A stretch of DNA of 38,617 nt from Bacteroidota bacterium (GCA_023381615.1 JAMCQL010000051.1:1-38617), one strand, 5' to 3'; positions 23,035-30,842 are shown, numbered from the stretch's first letter. Translations and numbers: made by a program. Notes: a model not told the origin generated them from the letters alone.

Positions 23035-23571
23035 ATGACCATGACACGAATCAACAATGTTGATATCAAGAAAGTCGAAGAATTCGCCGAACAGATTAAA
23101 AGCGATTCTTCAAAAGCCCGAAAGACACAGGTGATCGAAGGGGAATGGCTTGTGAGAGAAGGAAAAACACAATTTCAAGGGAACGTCAAATTTGAAGGCG
23201 GCGAAACCACATTTCAAGTGGACAATCCAACGTTCATGGGCGGCGGCGGTAACTTACCGGGTCCGATGCACTATTGCTTCTTCGGACTTGCATCGTGTTA
23301 CACCGGCACATTTGCAACGATGGCCACTATGTTGGGTATCGAATTGAAAAGAGTCACAACCAGAGTGGAAGCCGACGTCAATTTTTCCAGGGTCTTCGGG
23401 ATAAACGATCAGCCCGTTATGGAAGAAGTACGTGTGATCCTCAATGTGGTAAGCGATGCGCCGGAAGAAAAAATTAAGGAAGCCGAGACATTAGCACTAC
23501 AGCGATGCCCTGTCGTTTACACGCTGAAGAATCCCGTTAAACTAACGCCTAAATTAGAAATAGTCAGATAG
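23035..23571 (+). CDS. OsmC-family protein
   Basis: A 178-residue OsmC/Ohr-fold protein. The first redox cysteine is in MHYCFFGLASCYTGTFATMA and the second in ALQRCPVVYTLKNPV. Relatives reduce organic hydroperoxides with a cysteine pair, others are of unknown function. The spacing FGLASC and RCP is normal. Two ATGs (23035 and 23041) fit the AGGAAG ribosome site, with the second better spaced. It follows the SHOCT gene by 18 bases, so it is likely co-transcribed and may protect the envelope during metal or oxidative stress. Confidence 0.88.
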   Translation: MTMTRINNVDIKKVEEFAEQIKSDSSKARKTQVIEGEWLVREGKTQFQGNVKFEGGETTFQVDNPTFMGGGGNLPGPMHYCFFGLASCYTGTFATMATMLGIELKRVTTRVEADVNFSRVFGINDQPVMEEVRVILNVVSDAPEEKIKEAETLALQRCPVVYTLKNPVKLTPKLEIVR

Positions 23572-23654
23572 TCGAACTAGGCCGTTGCAAGTGAGATTTG
23601 TGCAACAGAAGTGCCTTCCTGTCGCGGATGCCGCGCCACGCGGCGCGGCACTCC

Positions 23655-23690
23655 GACATGCAAATCCTTTTGACGGGGCAAGAAGATATC
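23655..23690. repeat. Second copy of the dispersed short palindromic repeat
   Basis: GGCACTCCGACATGCAAAT followed by TTTTGACGGGGCAAG matches the copy at 12068-12112 at about 30 of 36 positions by eye. It follows a GC-rich palindrome (GCCGCGCCACGCGGCGCGGC). The rest of this 317-base gap has heptad-like sequence (AAGCACATAGAACACATGGG) and the next promoter. Confidence 0.6.
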
Positions 23691-23797
23691 AAACCACATA
23701 AGCACATAGAACACATGGGATTACTGATAAGATATTTTCTACGTTTCTTATGTGTCTATGTGTTTGAGTTTTTCTTTCAGCTTCGCCGAGTTTTGTC

Positions 23798-23828
23798 TTG
23801 ACAAACCCCTCTGTCCCCAAGGTATATT
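23798..23828 (+). promoter_or_regulatory. Promoter of the TonB-dependent receptor unit
   Basis: TTGACA (23798-23803) and TATATT (23823-23828) are 19 bases apart, longer than usual, which can indicate MerR-type or weak activation. The -35 and following bases (TTGACAAACCCC) repeat those of the csoR-like promoter at 27388. Confidence 0.5.
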
Positions 23829-23888
23829 TCATATTATACGATATTCTCGAATCTTGAAAATGTCTATACACAAGGAGACTTTAAAATA

Positions 23889-26144
23889 ATGAAAACCAGC
23901 CTGCTGTTCCTCCTCTTGGCCATTCCCTCTGTTACTTTTTCTCAAAACATATTCAAAGCAAGGATTGTGGACGAAAAAACGGATAAGCCTCTTGTCGGCG
24001 TCACCGTTTATATTCCCGACCTGAAATTGGGCGCGGTTTCCGATTTGAAAGGACTGGTCGAGATAAAAAACATTCCAAACGGTAAATACGAAGTAAGATT
24101 CTTGATGGTCGGTTACGAAAAGCTGACTCATGAGTTCTCGTTTCCTATATCTGCGGAAAGTATGGAAGAGAAGGAGCATGGGGAACACGAAGAAAGTAAA
24201 GAGAATGAGGAAAATGAGGAGCATACCATACACGAAGAAAATGGGATTATAGAGGTCCCTTTGGAGGAGGAAGGGATTGAGTCTAAGGAGGTAATCGTCA
24301 GCGCGACGAGGACAGACACAAGAATTGAAGATACGCCGGTCAGAGTTCAGGTATTAGGACCCGAGGAGATGGCGGAGCATATAGACATGAATCCCGGCAA
24401 TGTTACTGACCTGTTAGGTGAGACGCCGGGAATTCGGCTGCAGCAGACTTCGGCAACATCGGGAAATATGGTCTTTCGCATCCAGGGTCTGCCGGGAAGA
24501 TACACCGCGCTATACAAAGATGGACTTCCGCTCTACAGCGGCTTCTCATCCGGCCTGAGCCTGCTTCAAATTCCTCCGCTCGACTTGCAGCAGGTGGAAG
24601 TCGTAAAGGGACCTTCCTCCACATTATACGGCGGCGGTGCTATTGCAGGTCTTGTCGATCTGATTCCAAAAGTGCCGGGCGAAAAACCGGATTTGTCCTT
24701 TCTGGTCAATCAAACACAAAAAGGCGGGACGAATTTAAGCGGATACTATTCGGGGAGAAACAAAAACGTCGGCATCACTTTTCTTGCCGACTACAATTTG
24801 CAGAGACCCGTGGACGTGGACCACGATGGATTCACGGATATTCCGAAGTTCAATCAACTGAACCTTTCGCCCAAATTGTTCTACTACTTCGATAACTCGA
24901 CTAACCTGTCCGCGGGCATCTCTTATTCCACCGACAACCGCGAGGGGGGCGACCTGATTGCCATCGAAGATGGTCCCAGTCCTGCCCACAGTTATATCAA
25001 CACAAACAAAACAACACGGCTGGTTACAACGCTGACTTTCGACAAAACATTTTCGGGTGGAAGTCTTCTGTCATTTAAGAACAGCACGAGCAGTTTCACA
25101 CGAGATATCGAAGTGCCTGCGGCATTTTTCGATGGGAATCAATTCTCATCGTATTCCGAGCTATCATATCTCATGAAATCAGAATCGAACAGATTGGTGT
25201 TCGGCGGAAATCTTACTACGGACCGTTTTAAGCAGCTTAATAACAGCACTCCGCCGGAGTTCAACTACAACTACTACACTCTGGGCATATTTGCACTCGA
25301 TGATTGGGATGTAACCCATCAGTTGATTCTGGAGGGTGGGCTTCGAACCGACTATCAAAACAAGTACAAGGCATTTGTGCTTCCGCAGGCATTTCTTCTC
25401 TACAAATTCACAGACAACTTCTATGCACGCGCCGGCGGCGGGTTCGGATATAAAGTTCCGAACGTCTTCACCGCCGAAGTTGCGGACGAGGCCGGGCTGA
25501 CTGCGTATGCAAATGTGCGCCCGCTTCCGGATAATATAAAAGCGGAAAAATCCACCGGCTTGAGTCTTGACTTCAATTACCATTCTCTGCTCTGGGACAA
25601 ATTGCTCTTCACAATTGATCAGGCGTTTTATTATACTAAGGTTACCGACCCGCTGACACTTAATGAAGATTCACTCGCGTCGAACGTGATCATCTATTAC
25701 AATTCGCCATCACCGCTTCAGGCAAGAGGATTCGATACGAACATCAAACTCAACTTAGAAGATTTTGAATTGTACTTTGATTACACTTACACGGATGCCA
25801 TGGTGGGAAGCTCGTTCCTCGAACTCACTCCGAAGAACAGCCTCTATATCACGTTGACGTACGAGAAGGAAGATGATTGGCGTGCAGGCATCGAAGCGTT
25901 TTACACGGGGAGGCAGTATCTGAACGGAGGGATTGAGTCTCATAACTACTGGGTCTCAGGTGTCATGGTACAGAAGTACTTCCCGCATTTCTCCGTAGTG
26001 GCGAACGTGGAGAATATGTTCGATTTAAGGCAGTCGAGGTTCGGGCCGATTGTGTATCCGCCTTATTCGAATCCGACCTTTGCGCAGATTTACGCGCCGC
26101 TCGACGGCATGGTTGCAAATGTGGCAGTCAAGATCAATCTATGA
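23889..26144 (+). CDS. TonB-dependent outer-membrane receptor with acidic/His-rich linker
   Basis: A 751-residue receptor. A signal peptide ends at FSQ (residue 19), then a carboxypeptidase-regulatory-like beta-sandwich (FKARIVDEKTDKPLVGVTVY, to about residue 95). A charged linker rich in Glu and His (residues 97-125) follows, then a TonB-box-like region (KEVIVSATRTDTRIEDTPV). The plug contains LLGETPGIRLQQ and RIQGLPGRYTALYKDGLPLY, and a 22-strand barrel ends in NVAVKINL. It takes up a large or chelated ligand with TonB energy. The linker's His residues suggest a metal ligand, not proven. AAGGAG lies before the ATG. The following exported protein is probably its partner. Confidence 0.92.
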   Translation: MKTSLLFLLLAIPSVTFSQNIFKARIVDEKTDKPLVGVTVYIPDLKLGAVSDLKGLVEIKNIPNGKYEVRFLMVGYEKLTHEFSFPISAESMEEKEHGEHEESKENEENEEHTIHEENGIIEVPLEEEGIESKEVIVSATRTDTRIEDTPVRVQVLGPEEMAEHIDMNPGNVTDLLGETPGIRLQQTSATSGNMVFRIQGLPGRYTALYKDGLPLYSGFSSGLSLLQIPPLDLQQVEVVKGPSSTLYGGGAIAGLVDLIPKVPGEKPDLSFLVNQTQKGGTNLSGYYSGRNKNVGITFLADYNLQRPVDVDHDGFTDIPKFNQLNLSPKLFYYFDNSTNLSAGISYSTDNREGGDLIAIEDGPSPAHSYINTNKTTRLVTTLTFDKTFSGGSLLSFKNSTSSFTRDIEVPAAFFDGNQFSSYSELSYLMKSESNRLVFGGNLTTDRFKQLNNSTPPEFNYNYYTLGIFALDDWDVTHQLILEGGLRTDYQNKYKAFVLPQAFLLYKFTDNFYARAGGGFGYKVPNVFTAEVADEAGLTAYANVRPLPDNIKAEKSTGLSLDFNYHSLLWDKLLFTIDQAFYYTKVTDPLTLNEDSLASNVIIYYNSPSPLQARGFDTNIKLNLEDFELYFDYTYTDAMVGSSFLELTPKNSLYITLTYEKEDDWRAGIEAFYTGRQYLNGGIESHNYWVSGVMVQKYFPHFSVVANVENMFDLRQSRFGPIVYPPYSNPTFAQIYAPLDGMVANVAVKINL

Positions 26145-26156
26145 AAGGATAAAAAT

Positions 26157-26693
26157 ATGAAAACCATCAGACTATATTTTGCCGTGTCTGTTGCTGCAAT
26201 ACTCGCTGTGGTGTCGTCAGTGACTACTACAAGTGCAGAAACCCACATGAAGTTGACACAGAAGGATTGCTCCTCAATCTTCTCATGGACACAGTACTGC
26301 CAAACGTCAAGAACCACGGATGGTGAGTTGTACTGCAAAGCGTGGTTTGATAGAAGAGGATTTGGCGATGATGTCGATGAATTCCTTGGATATGTTTTCG
26401 CAAAACCGCTGTTGATTCAAGGAAAACAGACAAGACTCCTTGTGGGCGTAACTGAGTCTGGCAGGATTTCCCGCGTTAAGCTTGAAGGAAACGATTTAAT
26501 CAATCAAGAATTTCTCTCACAATTCGAGGGAAAGAGACTGAGAGACAGCTTTGAAATAGCTAAGTCGCTTGACGATATTCTATATGAGCCGTCCAGGGTA
26601 AAAGCGATACGTGGAGATATTGAGACCTCTCAGTTGATTGCAAACGCTGTGAAAGAAGCATTGAGTTCCGCAAAAAAGTTAGCGTCAAATTAG
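26157..26693 (+). CDS. Exported protein, possibly FMN-binding-domain-like
   Basis: A 178-residue protein with a signal peptide (cleavage near TTSAE, residue 28). The part LGYVFAKPLLIQGKQTRLLV followed by GVTESGRISRVKLEGND, and the end RGDIETSQLIANAVKEAL, recall FMN-binding (RnfG/NosR-type) domains, where a C-terminal S/T residue carries flavin. The key threonine motif is altered, so this is only a resemblance. Three cysteines lie at the N-terminus (DCSSI, QYC, LYC). It starts 12 bases after the receptor and is probably co-transcribed, so a role in periplasmic reduction or handling of the imported ligand is possible (inference). Confidence 0.6.
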   Translation: MKTIRLYFAVSVAAILAVVSSVTTTSAETHMKLTQKDCSSIFSWTQYCQTSRTTDGELYCKAWFDRRGFGDDVDEFLGYVFAKPLLIQGKQTRLLVGVTESGRISRVKLEGNDLINQEFLSQFEGKRLRDSFEIAKSLDDILYEPSRVKAIRGDIETSQLIANAVKEALSSAKKLASN

Positions 26694-26719
26694 AAGGAGA
26701 TAATAAATATCCTGTCTCG

Positions 26720-26748
26720 TTGATTTTCCATAAGGGTTCTACTAATAT
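26720..26748 (+). promoter_or_regulatory. Promoter of hicBA
   Basis: TTGATT (26720-26725) and TAATAT (26743-26748) with a 17-base spacer, 34 bases before the hicB start and its GGAAGG ribosome site. Confidence 0.7.
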
Positions 26749-26782
26749 GGGATGAAATCCATGAGCGAGGAAGGTCAATTCT

Positions 26783-26989
26783 ATGAAATATCGAGTGATC
26801 ATACAACAAGATGAAGATGGAATATTCGTTGCTGAGGTTCCTTCGCTACCAGGTTGCATCTCACAGGGGAGGACGCGCAGGGAAGCAGTGGCCAACATCC
26901 AGGAAGCCATCCAGGCATATATAGAAAGTCTTAGAAAACATAACGAACCGATCCCTCCACCAATAACCGAAGAGTTTGTTGAATTGTGA
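26783..26989 (+). CDS. hicB: HicB-like antitoxin (short form)
   Basis: 68 residues with the HicB partial RNase-H-like fold: YRVIIQQDEDGIFVAEVPSL and PGCISQGRTRREAVANIQEAI. It is a short form without the DNA-binding tail, so it probably acts by binding HicA. It lies upstream of the toxin gene, the reversed gene order seen in many hicBA loci. Its stop overlaps the GTG start of hicA by four bases, giving translational coupling. Confidence 0.85.
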   Translation: MKYRVIIQQDEDGIFVAEVPSLPGCISQGRTRREAVANIQEAIQAYIESLRKHNEPIPPPITEEFVEL

Positions 26990-27246
26990 GCAAGCTGTCG
27001 GTAGATTCCGTAGAATCTACCAGATTCTACGAACCGGTTGTCTCCGGAAAAGAGGTAATCAAAGCTCTTTCGAAGATCGGATATGAGTTCGACCATCAAC
27101 GTGGCAGTCACATTGTGCTTAGACAAATGAAAGCACCTTTCCGTCGCATCACTGTCCCCAACCATGATGAGATTGCTAGAGGCACCCTTCGTTCGATTAT
27201 CCGTGAGGCGGGACTCACGCTCGAAGAATTCTCTAGTCTCCTTTAG
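26986..27246 (+). CDS. hicA: HicA-like mRNA interferase toxin with an N-terminal insertion
   Basis: 86 residues from a GTG at 26986. The core (PVVSGKEVIKALSKIGYEFD, QRGSHIVL, the catalytic His in GSH, TVPNHDEIARGTLRSIIREAG) is a dsRBD-like HicA toxin, which cuts mRNA. Usual family members run directly from MPKLP into VVSGKEV, but here about 12 residues (VDSVESTRFYEP) are inserted. They are encoded by a perfect inverted repeat at 27001-27030. A later start is not available, so the insertion is translated if the gene is functional. Confidence 0.85.
   Translation: MSKLSVDSVESTRFYEPVVSGKEVIKALSKIGYEFDHQRGSHIVLRQMKAPFRRITVPNHDEIARGTLRSIIREAGLTLEEFSSLL
27001..27030 (+). repeat. Nested inverted repeat inside the 5' end of hicA
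   Basis: GTAGATTC-CGTA-GAATCTAC (27001-27020) and the overlapping GTAGAATCT-ACC-AGATTCTAC (27010-27030) are both perfect inverted repeats. In RNA only one can form at a time. It adds codons to hicA and could hide its ribosome-entry region or mark a small insertion. Confidence 0.75.
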
Positions 27247-27387
27247 TCCTCCCAAGTGGCAACTGCTTGCCCGACCAGAAGGGAAGGGCAGTCATAAGAA
27301 AGTCTGCACCACCCTGCCGTCTCCTTCGGACCAATCGCCGCGCCCTTTTCGGACGCCACGTGCAGCCCGGAATTTTACATTTCCCCC

Positions 27388-27417
27388 TTGACAAACCCCA
27401 CCCTTTACTTCTTATAT
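27388..27417 (+). promoter_or_regulatory. Promoter of the csoR-like operon
   Basis: TTGACA (27388-27393) and TTATAT (27412-27417), 18 bases apart. The predicted start falls at about 27424, on or beside the ATG at 27425, and no ribosome site precedes that ATG, so a leaderless message is likely. The 142 bases between hicA and this point show no gene. Confidence 0.7.
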
Positions 27418-27424
27418 TTAACGG

Positions 27425-27760
27425 ATGGACTCGAAGCAGAAAAAGGAGCTGAATAAGCGGATTAAATACGTCATCGGACACCTTTCTGCCATCGAGAAAA
27501 TGATCGCGGAAGACAGGGACTCATCCGAGATCTACGCACAGCTTCGCGCTGTGGAATCCGCTTTCAGCAAGTCGGTTCTCGACACATTTGAGAAGGAGCA
27601 CCGACTGGAACTTGCCGAGCGGGTCGTTGAAGCGCTCGAAAACTGCCCGGGCACGTGCGAATACTGCGACCTTGTTGACACGCTGAAAAAAGATTTCCCG
27701 AAGCTGACTTTAACACAGGTCCTTGATGGACTCCACCAGGTTAAAAGGAAGGGACGTTGA
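27425..27760 (+). CDS. CsoR/RcnR-family-like metal-responsive regulator
   Basis: A 111-residue helical protein with the CsoR/RcnR/FrmR (DUF156) pattern: KRIKYVIGHLSAIEKMIAED, then AQLRAVESAFSKSVLDTFEKEH. The cysteine that normally follows the first helix (EDRxC) is serine here, but H19 and H59 remain. A C-terminal extension of about 35 residues carries C74, C78 and C81 (CPGTCEYC), so the metal or thiol site differs from the classic one. It heads a four-gene overlapping operon and is presumably its autoregulatory repressor. Metal identity is unknown. Confidence 0.75.
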   Translation: MDSKQKKELNKRIKYVIGHLSAIEKMIAEDRDSSEIYAQLRAVESAFSKSVLDTFEKEHRLELAERVVEALENCPGTCEYCDLVDTLKKDFPKLTLTQVLDGLHQVKRKGR

Positions 27761-28144
27761 ATGAAAAGAAGGGCATTCATAACCGCTATAGCTGCCATCG
27801 TTCTGATCGGAGTCGGGTTCGGGGCGTATCTATTGGCTTCCAAATCTTCGGAACACCGCAGCACAGTGGAAGGTCTCAGAAAAACCACTTTAATAGCTGT
27901 TGATCAGGTCGTAAGTGGCCCGGAGAAATTCACGGGTCTCATCGGTGTGAATGGTTCAGTCAGCAGTGTAGATGAATCGAAATCCATGTTCACGTTGGGC
28001 TGCGAAGACGCCTGCGTTCTCATGCCTGTAAAATTTGATGGACAATTGCCTGAACAAGGAACAAACGTGGTTGCGTACGGGAAGGTGGAGAAGAACGAAC
28101 AGGGCAAATACATATTTGTTGCACAGGAGCTTAAAACTAAGTGA
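27761..28144 (+). CDS. Membrane-anchored OB-fold protein (CcmE-like)
   Basis: 127 residues: one N-terminal membrane anchor (residues 7-26) and a periplasmic beta-rich domain with NGSVSSVDESKSMFTLGCED and VVAYGKVEKNEQGKYIFVAQ, resembling the OB fold of CcmE. The haem-binding histidine of CcmE is not apparent. Instead C81 and C85 (GCEDACVLMPV) could bind metal. ATG follows the stop of the regulator directly, and its own TGA shares bases with the next ATG. The function is unknown; the context suggests metal handling at the membrane. Confidence 0.65.
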   Translation: MKRRAFITAIAAIVLIGVGFGAYLLASKSSEHRSTVEGLRKTTLIAVDQVVSGPEKFTGLIGVNGSVSSVDESKSMFTLGCEDACVLMPVKFDGQLPEQGTNVVAYGKVEKNEQGKYIFVAQELKTK

Positions 28145-28653
28145 TGAAGCGATTCCTTCTGCCGTTAACCGGTTTCTTCGTCGTGCCCGCTATCCATGCT
28201 TCGTACACGATCTTTGAAAATGTGAGATTGGCCGAACACTGGGCGACGGAGACGGACCCCAACTACATAGCGCTTTACTTTTCGAACGGTGAATATCTCA
28301 TCGGTGCTTCATACGCACTCGCGGCCGCCTTCTCAATTTATGCGCTCGCTCGATTTGTCCGGAATCGAAATAAAGGGATCGCAGGAGTGCTCGGCGGGAT
28401 GACTCTCACGGGCGCTCTCTATGTCGGCGGGTGTTTCCTTCTCGGTTGCTGTGGCTCGCCGATGCTCGCCGTTTATCTCACGCTGTTTGGTTCCACATTC
28501 TTAGGGTTTACGAAATTATTGACATTTGTCCTCACACTCGCTTCGATCATCGTCGGATATATATGGCTTGAAAGAAAACCGGTCTCCGTGAAAGATGGTA
28601 CGGGAGAAATCGCTTGTGACTGCAGAGGAGATGAAACATGCAAACCGAGATAG
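28144..28653 (+). CDS. Cys-rich membrane protein with about four helices, unknown function
   Basis: 169 residues with hydrophobic segments near 5-22, 52-72, 82-106, 108-142 and a short cytoplasmic or periplasmic tail. One helix contains GGCFLLGCCGSPML (C97, C102, C103), a vicinal cysteine pair in the membrane reminiscent of metal carriers such as MerT. The tail ends in CDCRGDETCKPR. No known family was recognised. The start codon overlaps the preceding stop (TGATG) and the end overlaps the next gene by 16 bases, so expression is tightly coupled to the OB-fold and MtrA-like proteins. Confidence 0.7.
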   Translation: MKRFLLPLTGFFVVPAIHASYTIFENVRLAEHWATETDPNYIALYFSNGEYLIGASYALAAAFSIYALARFVRNRNKGIAGVLGGMTLTGALYVGGCFLLGCCGSPMLAVYLTLFGSTFLGFTKLLTFVLTLASIIVGYIWLERKPVSVKDGTGEIACDCRGDETCKPR

Positions 28654-29795
28654 AGACAAAGCCGCTTGAGAAAGTTGAAGCCGGGCTCAGGGAAGGAATG
28701 TCGCTTGCCAAATGCAGGAAGTGCGGGTGTATGAAGGATGCGCTGGACGCACTCTCAAATTCGTTGACGAATGTCGAAAAAAATTATGAAGGCGGTTTCT
28801 CGGACAGCCTGTTGCAATGGAAGTCTCAGATGGAGCCAATCAAGTACGCTTGCCTCGGCTGCGAGTATTGTTACCCGGCCGTGGCATTGAATGAATTCAG
28901 CAAGGTGTTCCCCGATGCGGCGCCGGGTGATGCGCTCAGTTGCGCGTTTGATGTAAAGGAACAAGTCTGGCCAGCCGTTCCAGGAGAGTACAAAGTTCTA
29001 TGTGAAAACGGAGAGTGCCCCGTCGCGATTTCGACGCTTGCAAGTGCGGAGCTTACCGGCAGAATTGCCGAGCTGAATCCTGAGGAGGTCTGCATAGTCG
29101 GAAAAACGGAGACGGAAAACATCGGCATCGACAAGCTGATAAAGAATACCATCACGAACAAAGCGATCCGATTCCTGGTTCTCGCCGGAACCGATCCAAA
29201 AGGGCATAAGCCCGGACAAACAATTCTGAGTCTGTCAGTAAACGGCGTGGATGAGAAAATGAGAGTTATTGGCTCCGAAGGAAAGCGTCCGTTTCTGCGA
29301 AACGTAACTAAGGGCGAAATCGAATCATTCCGCAGACAAGTGGACGTAATAGACTTGATAGGATGCCAGGAGGTTGAGACTATTTTAAACAAGGCGAAGG
29401 ATCTATTGAAGACTGCAAACGCATCTGGGCGGGAAATGGAACAGCCGAAGGTGAAATGCAGCTGCTCGACTTGCAGCGATGGATCTGAATTGAACGAATC
29501 CATGGAAGTCCCAACCATCCAGGCGAAAGAGCCAACGAGAATCCAGATGGACAGGGCCGGCTACTTCGTGATCCTGCCTCTTGCTGAAAAGGGGATTATT
29601 TCAGTCGAGCATTATTCCTACGACGACAAGCTGTTAAGGACGATTGAAGGCAAGGACGCGAGAAGTTTGTATTGGACAATCGTCGAGAACAACTGGGTGA
29701 CACAGCTTTCACACGCTGCCTATCTCGGCAAAGAATTGGAGAAGGCGGAACTGTCACTGAAGATCGGATTCAAGTACACGCAAGACGGGGCATGA
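28638..29795 (+). CDS. MtrA-like corrinoid domain / DUF4346 protein with Cys-rich N-terminus
   Basis: 385 residues in three parts. Residues 1-105 hold CRKCGC and ACLGCEYCYP. Residues 112-250 match the MtrA subunit of tetrahydromethanopterin S-methyltransferase (KTENIGIDKLI, RFLVLAGTDPKGH, RNVTKGEIESFRRQVDVIDL). H190 in PKGHKPGQT aligns with the histidine (H84 of MtrA) that coordinates cobalt of the corrinoid. Residues 292-385 are DUF4346 (RIQMDRAGYFVILPL, IEGKDARSLYWTI, TQLSHAAYLGKELEKAEL), after a CSCSTC spacer. MtrA is known from methanogens, so a bacterial metal-regulated copy is unusual. A corrinoid-dependent methyl transfer is a reasonable guess. The DUF4346 part has a close single-domain copy at 34051. 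Confidence 0.82.
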   Translation: MQTEIETKPLEKVEAGLREGMSLAKCRKCGCMKDALDALSNSLTNVEKNYEGGFSDSLLQWKSQMEPIKYACLGCEYCYPAVALNEFSKVFPDAAPGDALSCAFDVKEQVWPAVPGEYKVLCENGECPVAISTLASAELTGRIAELNPEEVCIVGKTETENIGIDKLIKNTITNKAIRFLVLAGTDPKGHKPGQTILSLSVNGVDEKMRVIGSEGKRPFLRNVTKGEIESFRRQVDVIDLIGCQEVETILNKAKDLLKTANASGREMEQPKVKCSCSTCSDGSELNESMEVPTIQAKEPTRIQMDRAGYFVILPLAEKGIISVEHYSYDDKLLRTIEGKDARSLYWTIVENNWVTQLSHAAYLGKELEKAELSLKIGFKYTQDGA

Positions 29796-30083
29796 TTTTG
29801 GCGAAAGCATCCCTTTGGGGCAATTCAAAAGCCATGAAACGCCGAGAGTAGTTTAAAGGTTTATGGTCACGTTGCGACAAGTTTGAATGGCCCACCTTTC
29901 AATGATGCTGTTCTAATGACAAATCTGGGATTATCGAAAGCTGTTCGGACTTTTCCCTTTGCAGCTTACGAATCAAATCTTGAAATCCATGGAGATACTT
30001 GTTTCTCTGAGAAGCTCCGGTTATATTTTTTCGAGGCGTGAAACAAAATGGCAATGGAACAAGAACGAAGAATTTATTGCGGC
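29796..30083. other. Gap before the cassette array; no supported gene
   Basis: Several short open frames cross this stretch, including a 41-codon ATG frame and a frame ending KWQWNKNEEFIAA, but none shows a clear ribosome site plus family similarity. It may contain decayed cassette DNA. The left end of the integron-like array could not be placed. Confidence 0.5.
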
Positions 30084-30462
30084 ATAACATTCTTACTGCC
30101 GGAATGCTATGCCGATCGTGGGCCGTTCGATGCCGCATTTGCTGGCTTCTGGTTTTCTCACGTACCGAAGGCGCAGTGGCGTGAGTTCTTCGCCGACCTG
30201 TGCCTGCCTTCGACCCAAGGCCAGAGTCATCCTGCTCGACAATCTTTACGTCGAAGGTAGCAGTTCCCCAATCACCCACCACGACCATAATGGAAACACC
30301 TTTCAAACTCGTCGCCTCGCGGATGGTTCGTCGTATCGGGTGCTAAAGAACTTTCCTTCCGAAGCCCAGCTACAGCAGTCTGTTGCCGGGGTTGGCGAGT
30401 GTTGTTTCTTCACGCGCTGGCAATATTATTGGGCGTTTGAGTATGTTGCGGTCGAGCCCTAA
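30084..30462 (+). pseudogene. C-terminal remnant of a SAM-dependent methyltransferase (frameshifted)
   Basis: One frame reads YADRGPFDAAFAGFWFSHVP and KAQWREFFADL, the motif IV to V region of a class I methyltransferase. The continuation (LRPKARVILLDNLYVEGSSS, then TRRLADGSSYRVLKNFPSEA) is in another frame from about 30205. A frameshift near 30200 joins them. The SAM-binding N-terminus is missing. The second frame ends with a TAA inside the first core site of the attC that follows, which is where cassette genes usually stop. Sequencing error could explain the shift but not the missing N-terminus. Confidence 0.7.
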
Positions 30463-30552
30463 CCCGCGCTTCGAGGGGACCGCCGGCAAGCTGCGCTTGC
30501 CGGTTCCCCGTGGGCTTCGCCCCCGGGCGGCCCCTCAAGCTGAACGTTAGCC
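30457..30552 (+). other. attC recombination site A
   Basis: The left core CCCTAAC (30457-30463) and right core GTTAGCC (30546-30552) enclose complementary arms, GCTTCGAGGGG and CCCCTCAAGC, with one unpaired base in the first arm, the extrahelical feature of attC sites. Inside are further hairpins (CCGGCAAG with CTTGCCGG, and a GGGC/GCCC stem). Size 96 bases, orientation plus. Confidence 0.85.
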
Positions 30553-30572
30553 GCATAAGGAACTGGAGAAAA

Positions 30573-30842
30573 ATGTTTGAAAAGGGTTCAAGACTGAAGC
30601 GACCAAGATATCCGATGCCCGGCTTCGTTAAACGAGCTCTCGAAGCACGTGGCCTGATGGATAAATACAGAGAGCGGCCAGCGTACCAGCAGAATGATTA
30701 CATTGGCTGGATAGATCGCGCGAAACTTCAGGCGACAAAAGAGAAAAGGCTTCGACAAATGCTTGATGAACTTGAAGCAGGAGGCGTCTACATGAAAATG
30801 GCGCATCCTTCGTCAAAGAAAAACAAGAAAGGCGTGGAATAA
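30573..30842 (+). CDS. YdeI/OmdA-family protein, C-terminal-domain form (cassette gene)
   Basis: 89 residues from the ATG at 30573, which has a GGAG site upstream. The segment YQQNDYIGWIDRAKLQATKE, KRLRQMLDELEAGGVYMKM is the C-terminal part of YdeI/OmpD-associated (OmdA) proteins, whose function is uncertain. The N-terminal DUF1905-like part is missing, as in many short relatives. A longer open frame begins at 30510 inside the attC and is rejected. It is the first gene after attC A. Confidence 0.75.
   Translation: MFEKGSRLKRPRYPMPGFVKRALEARGLMDKYRERPAYQQNDYIGWIDRAKLQATKEKRLRQMLDELEAGGVYMKMAHPSSKKNKKGVE

Noticed and set aside
23640-23655. GC-rich palindrome (GCCGCGCCACGCGGCGCGGC) as a terminator after osmC
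   Set aside because: No T-run follows in either direction. It belongs with the dispersed repeat.
26560-27255. 231-codon minus-strand ORF opposite hicBA
   Set aside because: HicB and HicA on the plus strand are clear families with a promoter and coupling. This frame has no similarity.
28871-29518. 215-codon minus-strand ORF opposite the MtrA-like gene
   Set aside because: Antisense shadow of a conserved gene.
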